This document shows, in pieces, positions 61,760 to 64,000 of a stretch of 64,000 nucleotides of DNA (position 1 is the first letter of the stretch; each line of letters starts with the position of its first letter). Source of the DNA: Anaerolineae bacterium (GTDB lineage: Bacteria > Chloroflexota > Anaerolineae > Aggregatilineales > Phototrophicaceae); NCBI GenBank assembly GCA_022823165.1, contig JAJDXR010000062.1, forward strand, positions 1-64,000. Direction: 5' to 3'. Position numbers and translations under genes: made by a program. The notes under the pieces are model-generated. The model worked only from the letters and a program-made list of their open reading frames with translations. It did no database searches and was not told where the DNA came from.

Positions 61760-62680
61760 ATGATTACATACGTCGTGGGCGACCTATTTACGAGTCCAGC
61801 TAAGGTTCTAGTCAATACGGTCAACACCGTTGGTGTGATGGGCAAAGGCATCGCACGAGAATTCAAGCGCATTTATCCCGAGATGTTTGAAGAATACCAA
61901 TACTATTGCGAACACGGTATGCTCGACATTGGTAAGCTTTGGCTCTACAAGTCGCCGCACAAGTGGATTCTCAATTTCCCCACGAAGAAGCACTGGCGGA
62001 ATAAGTCAAAGATAGAATATATAGAAGCCGGTTTGGCTAAATTTGCCGACACTTATGACGCTAAAGGGTTAACTTCAATCTCATTTCCCATGCTGGGATG
62101 CGGCAACGGAGAGTTGGATTGGACGCACGAGGTTCAACCGTTAATGGAGAGCCATTTGGGGCAGCTTCCCATTGACGTCTACATCCATGTGAACCAAAAG
62201 AATAGAGGCTTTGTACCTGAGCACAAAATCACTGAGGAAATGAAGCAGTGGCTCCGCGCTGAACCGAAAGCCCTGCCATTTGGTGAATTCTGGGACGATC
62301 TTGTCAGTCTAACTAAGCATGCTCTAGACCTAGTTACTGCAGTAGACAGACAGCCGTTTGCTGTCAAACTGGATGAAGAAACTATGTGCCTCAATATCCA
62401 TTGTAGGAACAAGGAGATACCCCTAACCAATCACGCATTCCGAGATTTTTGGCAATTAGTCAGAAGTAGCGGGTACTGTATTGCCGACGAACTTCCTGCC
62501 GGCTTGAATCAATACTCTGAGTACGTATTGCCGCTGCTATCCAGGTTGGACTACATCCGGGTAGCAAACATTTCACGAAAGCCGGTGGTCGGCATTGAAG
62601 ACAGTGGCATTCATTTGCTGCCCAATACATATGTCTTCGACGCACCAGCGATTGAGCTTCGTGAGTCTCGTTCGGCATGA
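61760..62680 (+). CDS. darG: DarG-like macro-domain antitoxin
   Basis: This 306-residue protein begins with a macro domain (residues 1-148): MITYVVGDLF, NTVNTVGVMGKGIAREFK (ADP-ribose-binding loop), the DarG-type lysine region NFPTKKHWRNKSKIEYIEAGL in part, and SFPMLGCGNGELDW. In DarG this domain removes ADP-ribose from thymidine in DNA, undoing the toxin. Residues 150-306 have no recognised family and may bind the toxin. The stop overlaps the DarT-like start (ATGA), so translation is coupled. ATG 61760 gives the canonical macro start; an upstream frame from 61694 is rejected. Base composition is clearly lower in GC than neighbours. Confidence 0.82.
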   Translation: MITYVVGDLFTSPAKVLVNTVNTVGVMGKGIAREFKRIYPEMFEEYQYYCEHGMLDIGKLWLYKSPHKWILNFPTKKHWRNKSKIEYIEAGLAKFADTYDAKGLTSISFPMLGCGNGELDWTHEVQPLMESHLGQLPIDVYIHVNQKNRGFVPEHKITEEMKQWLRAEPKALPFGEFWDDLVSLTKHALDLVTAVDRQPFAVKLDEETMCLNIHCRNKEIPLTNHAFRDFWQLVRSSGYCIADELPAGLNQYSEYVLPLLSRLDYIRVANISRKPVVGIEDSGIHLLPNTYVFDAPAIELRESRSA

Positions 62681-63675
62681 CGACGGCATATAACGCCGAT
62701 TTCCGTAAGTTCCGCGCCACCCTGGAAAGCGTTGCGAAGACATTAGATCCCAGCTATCGATTCTGGACCAGCTTTCTGTTTCACTTCACGTCAATAAATA
62801 ACGCAGCCAACATACTGAAAACAGGAGTCCTTGCTTCTCGTTTGCGCATAAATATGTGTCGTCCAGAATTTGACGATAGCGCAAGCCCAGAAGTGATTGA
62901 AAGGACTGAGGATCATTGGATGGATTACGTTCGATTCTACTTTCGACCGCGTACTCCTACTCTGTATCATAATGAAGGTATTCGCTCAAAAAATGCGCAA
63001 CTGCTTGATGCTCATTGCCCGATTCCCATTTACCTTTTCTTCGACCTGCTTCCGATTCTGTGTTTGCCAAATTCGCAATTCTCACGCGAAACGTTGGCAA
63101 AGCCATCGACTCGCGTATTTAGTACCACTGAAGAATTCGCAGAAATGCCATTCGAGTTGATTTACCACGACTCCTGGTTTAGCCAAGAGGACAGAGATGC
63201 AATTATCAGAGCGCGACATGCGGAAGTAATTGTTCCAAAACAGATTAATCTCGAATACTTGAAGCTAATCTGCTGTCGATCCCAAGCAGAAATGAATACT
63301 CTGCGCAGCTTGCTGTCTGACAATTTGTGGAGACAGTGGAGAAGTAAGATTAGAGTCGTCGGGCACCAGCCCGTCTTTTTCAAAAAGTGGCTGTACATTG
63401 AGAGAGTTTCGCTTGGTAGTGACGATGTAGCTATTGAGCTCAATATCCCCGAAAATCGGAGCGACTGCGGACCTTTTCCAATTAGATGTACTGTTACCGA
63501 CGATATTAGCGGCAATGTAAAGATAGTAGAATCTACATTTACAGCGAGCTCGCGGAGCAAGCTAAGATTTTACGGATTACAAAAGTACGGTATCAAGGGA
63601 TATGAATTTCGCTGTGAAATCGACGGCAATCTTGCCTATTTGGGACGATATCAAGAAAGTGACATACCGTTTTAG
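62677..63675 (+). CDS. darT: DarT-like DNA ADP-ribosyltransferase toxin
   Basis: This 332-residue DUF4433-type protein has FHFTSINNAANILKTGVLASR (residues 35-55), the NAD-contact region DYVRFYFRPRTPTLYHNEG (83-101) and the catalytic segment RARHAEVIVP with Glu183, all in the order of DarT. DarT attaches ADP-ribose to thymidine in single-stranded DNA. Residues about 230-332 form an additional beta-rich C-terminal domain absent from short DarT proteins. The stop of the macro gene overlaps the start by 4 bp. GC content is low: 23 of 60 bases at 63241-63300 against 38 of 60 at 60001-60060, a sign of acquisition. Confidence 0.83.
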   Translation: MTTAYNADFRKFRATLESVAKTLDPSYRFWTSFLFHFTSINNAANILKTGVLASRLRINMCRPEFDDSASPEVIERTEDHWMDYVRFYFRPRTPTLYHNEGIRSKNAQLLDAHCPIPIYLFFDLLPILCLPNSQFSRETLAKPSTRVFSTTEEFAEMPFELIYHDSWFSQEDRDAIIRARHAEVIVPKQINLEYLKLICCRSQAEMNTLRSLLSDNLWRQWRSKIRVVGHQPVFFKKWLYIERVSLGSDDVAIELNIPENRSDCGPFPIRCTVTDDISGNVKIVESTFTASSRSKLRFYGLQKYGIKGYEFRCEIDGNLAYLGRYQESDIPF

Positions 63676-63703
63676 AAGTGATAACGCCCGGCAATTTGAA
63701 GCT

Positions 63704-64000
63704 TTACAGAGACCGCTCTGCCATACGCGGCAGCCACAGGCGAAAAGTCGCGCCTTGCCCGCGTCCGCCGCTCTCGACAGTGAGTCGACCGCCGTGCGCC
63801 TCGACGATCTCTTTGGCGATGGCCAGGCCCAGGCCCGTCCCGCGTTGCGGGCCGCGCGCCTTGTCCACCTGGTAGAAACGTTCAAAGACGCGCGCCAAAT
63901 CCTCCAGCGGGATGCCGTTGCCATTGTCTCGTATCGACACCACAACACCGTCTGGCGCCGCTTCGGTGACAACTTGGATCGCGCCGCCGGGCGGTGTGAA
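63704..64000 (-). CDS. Sensor histidine kinase, C-terminal ATPase part (partial)
   Basis: This is the C-terminal 98 residues of a HATPase_c domain, running off the right end of the window in frame. It contains SIRDNGNGIPLEDLARVFERFY (G1/F boxes), RGTGLGLAIAKEIVEAHGG (G2) and a terminal beta strand ATFRLWLP, preceded by FTPPGGAIQV in the N-box region. The dimerisation and sensor parts lie outside. It is probably a two-component kinase with its regulator beyond the window. Confidence 0.9.
   Translation of the reverse strand, partial: FTPPGGAIQVVTEAAPDGVVVSIRDNGNGIPLEDLARVFERFYQVDKARGPQRGTGLGLAIAKEIVEAHGGRLTVESGGRGQGATFRLWLPRMAERSL

Overview
The window is about 64 kb of a moderately GC-rich bacterial chromosome, densely packed with long operons on both strands. 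The gene set suggests a member of the Chloroflexota (Anaerolineae-like). It includes an F420-type luciferase-family oxidoreductase, surface proteins with LysM and lamin-tail domains, a membrane-anchored formylglycine-generating-enzyme-like protein, a cyclic-nucleotide/bacterial-PH membrane protein, a DUF3417-type glucan phosphorylase and a CdaA-YbbR pair. No rRNA or ribosomal protein cluster is present, so this assignment is inference from gene content.

Layout. 1-570: a MITE-like repeat with another palindromic repeat nested in it, then the promoter region of a branched-chain amino acid ABC operon (570-6157: binding protein, LivH, LivM, LivG, LivF). 6225-11691 (minus): a sugar ABC transporter (Tat-type binding protein, two permeases) behind a GH127 beta-L-arabinofuranosidase. 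11900-20826 (minus): tRNA-Glu(UUC), a YgiT-type zinc-finger protein, signal peptidase I, Der GTPase, the YbbR/CdaA c-di-AMP pair, ornithine carbamoyltransferase and DNA polymerase I. 20960-25083 (minus): a composite pseudo-receiver protein, an SH3 lipoprotein and MiaB. 25172-32283: glycogen metabolism (GlgP, two stand-alone CBM48-like proteins, GlgC, GlgA) with an F420-type oxidoreductase. 32424-39060: envelope and signalling proteins, TatA, a GNAT and a formylglycine-enzyme-like protein. 39082-39217: a decayed kinase-like remnant. 39196-45000: AlkA-like glycosylase, CNNM/CorC-type protein, EamA transporter, Nudix hydrolase, a DUF5996-like protein and two more MITE copies. 45109-49181: aminotransferase, GatB, SSB and an SDR lacking catalytic residues. 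49200-54734: dUTPase and Mug (uracil control), an MBL hydrolase and assorted proteins.

The two most notable accessory modules lie at the right end. A compact three-gene operon (57361 down to 54731) encodes an E2-like ubiquitin-conjugating-fold protein, a JAB/JAMM-like protein with an altered zinc motif, and an E1/ThiF-like activating enzyme. This looks like a prokaryotic ubiquitin-like conjugation system with no recognisable modifier gene beside it. After an iron-type ABC operon (57753-61604) comes a lower-GC, probably acquired, DarTG-like toxin-antitoxin pair (61760-63675) with the macro-domain antitoxin gene first. The window ends inside a sensor histidine kinase gene.

A recurring design: each of the three ABC operons has a stable hairpin directly after its binding-protein gene, as expected if the binding protein is made in excess over the permeases.
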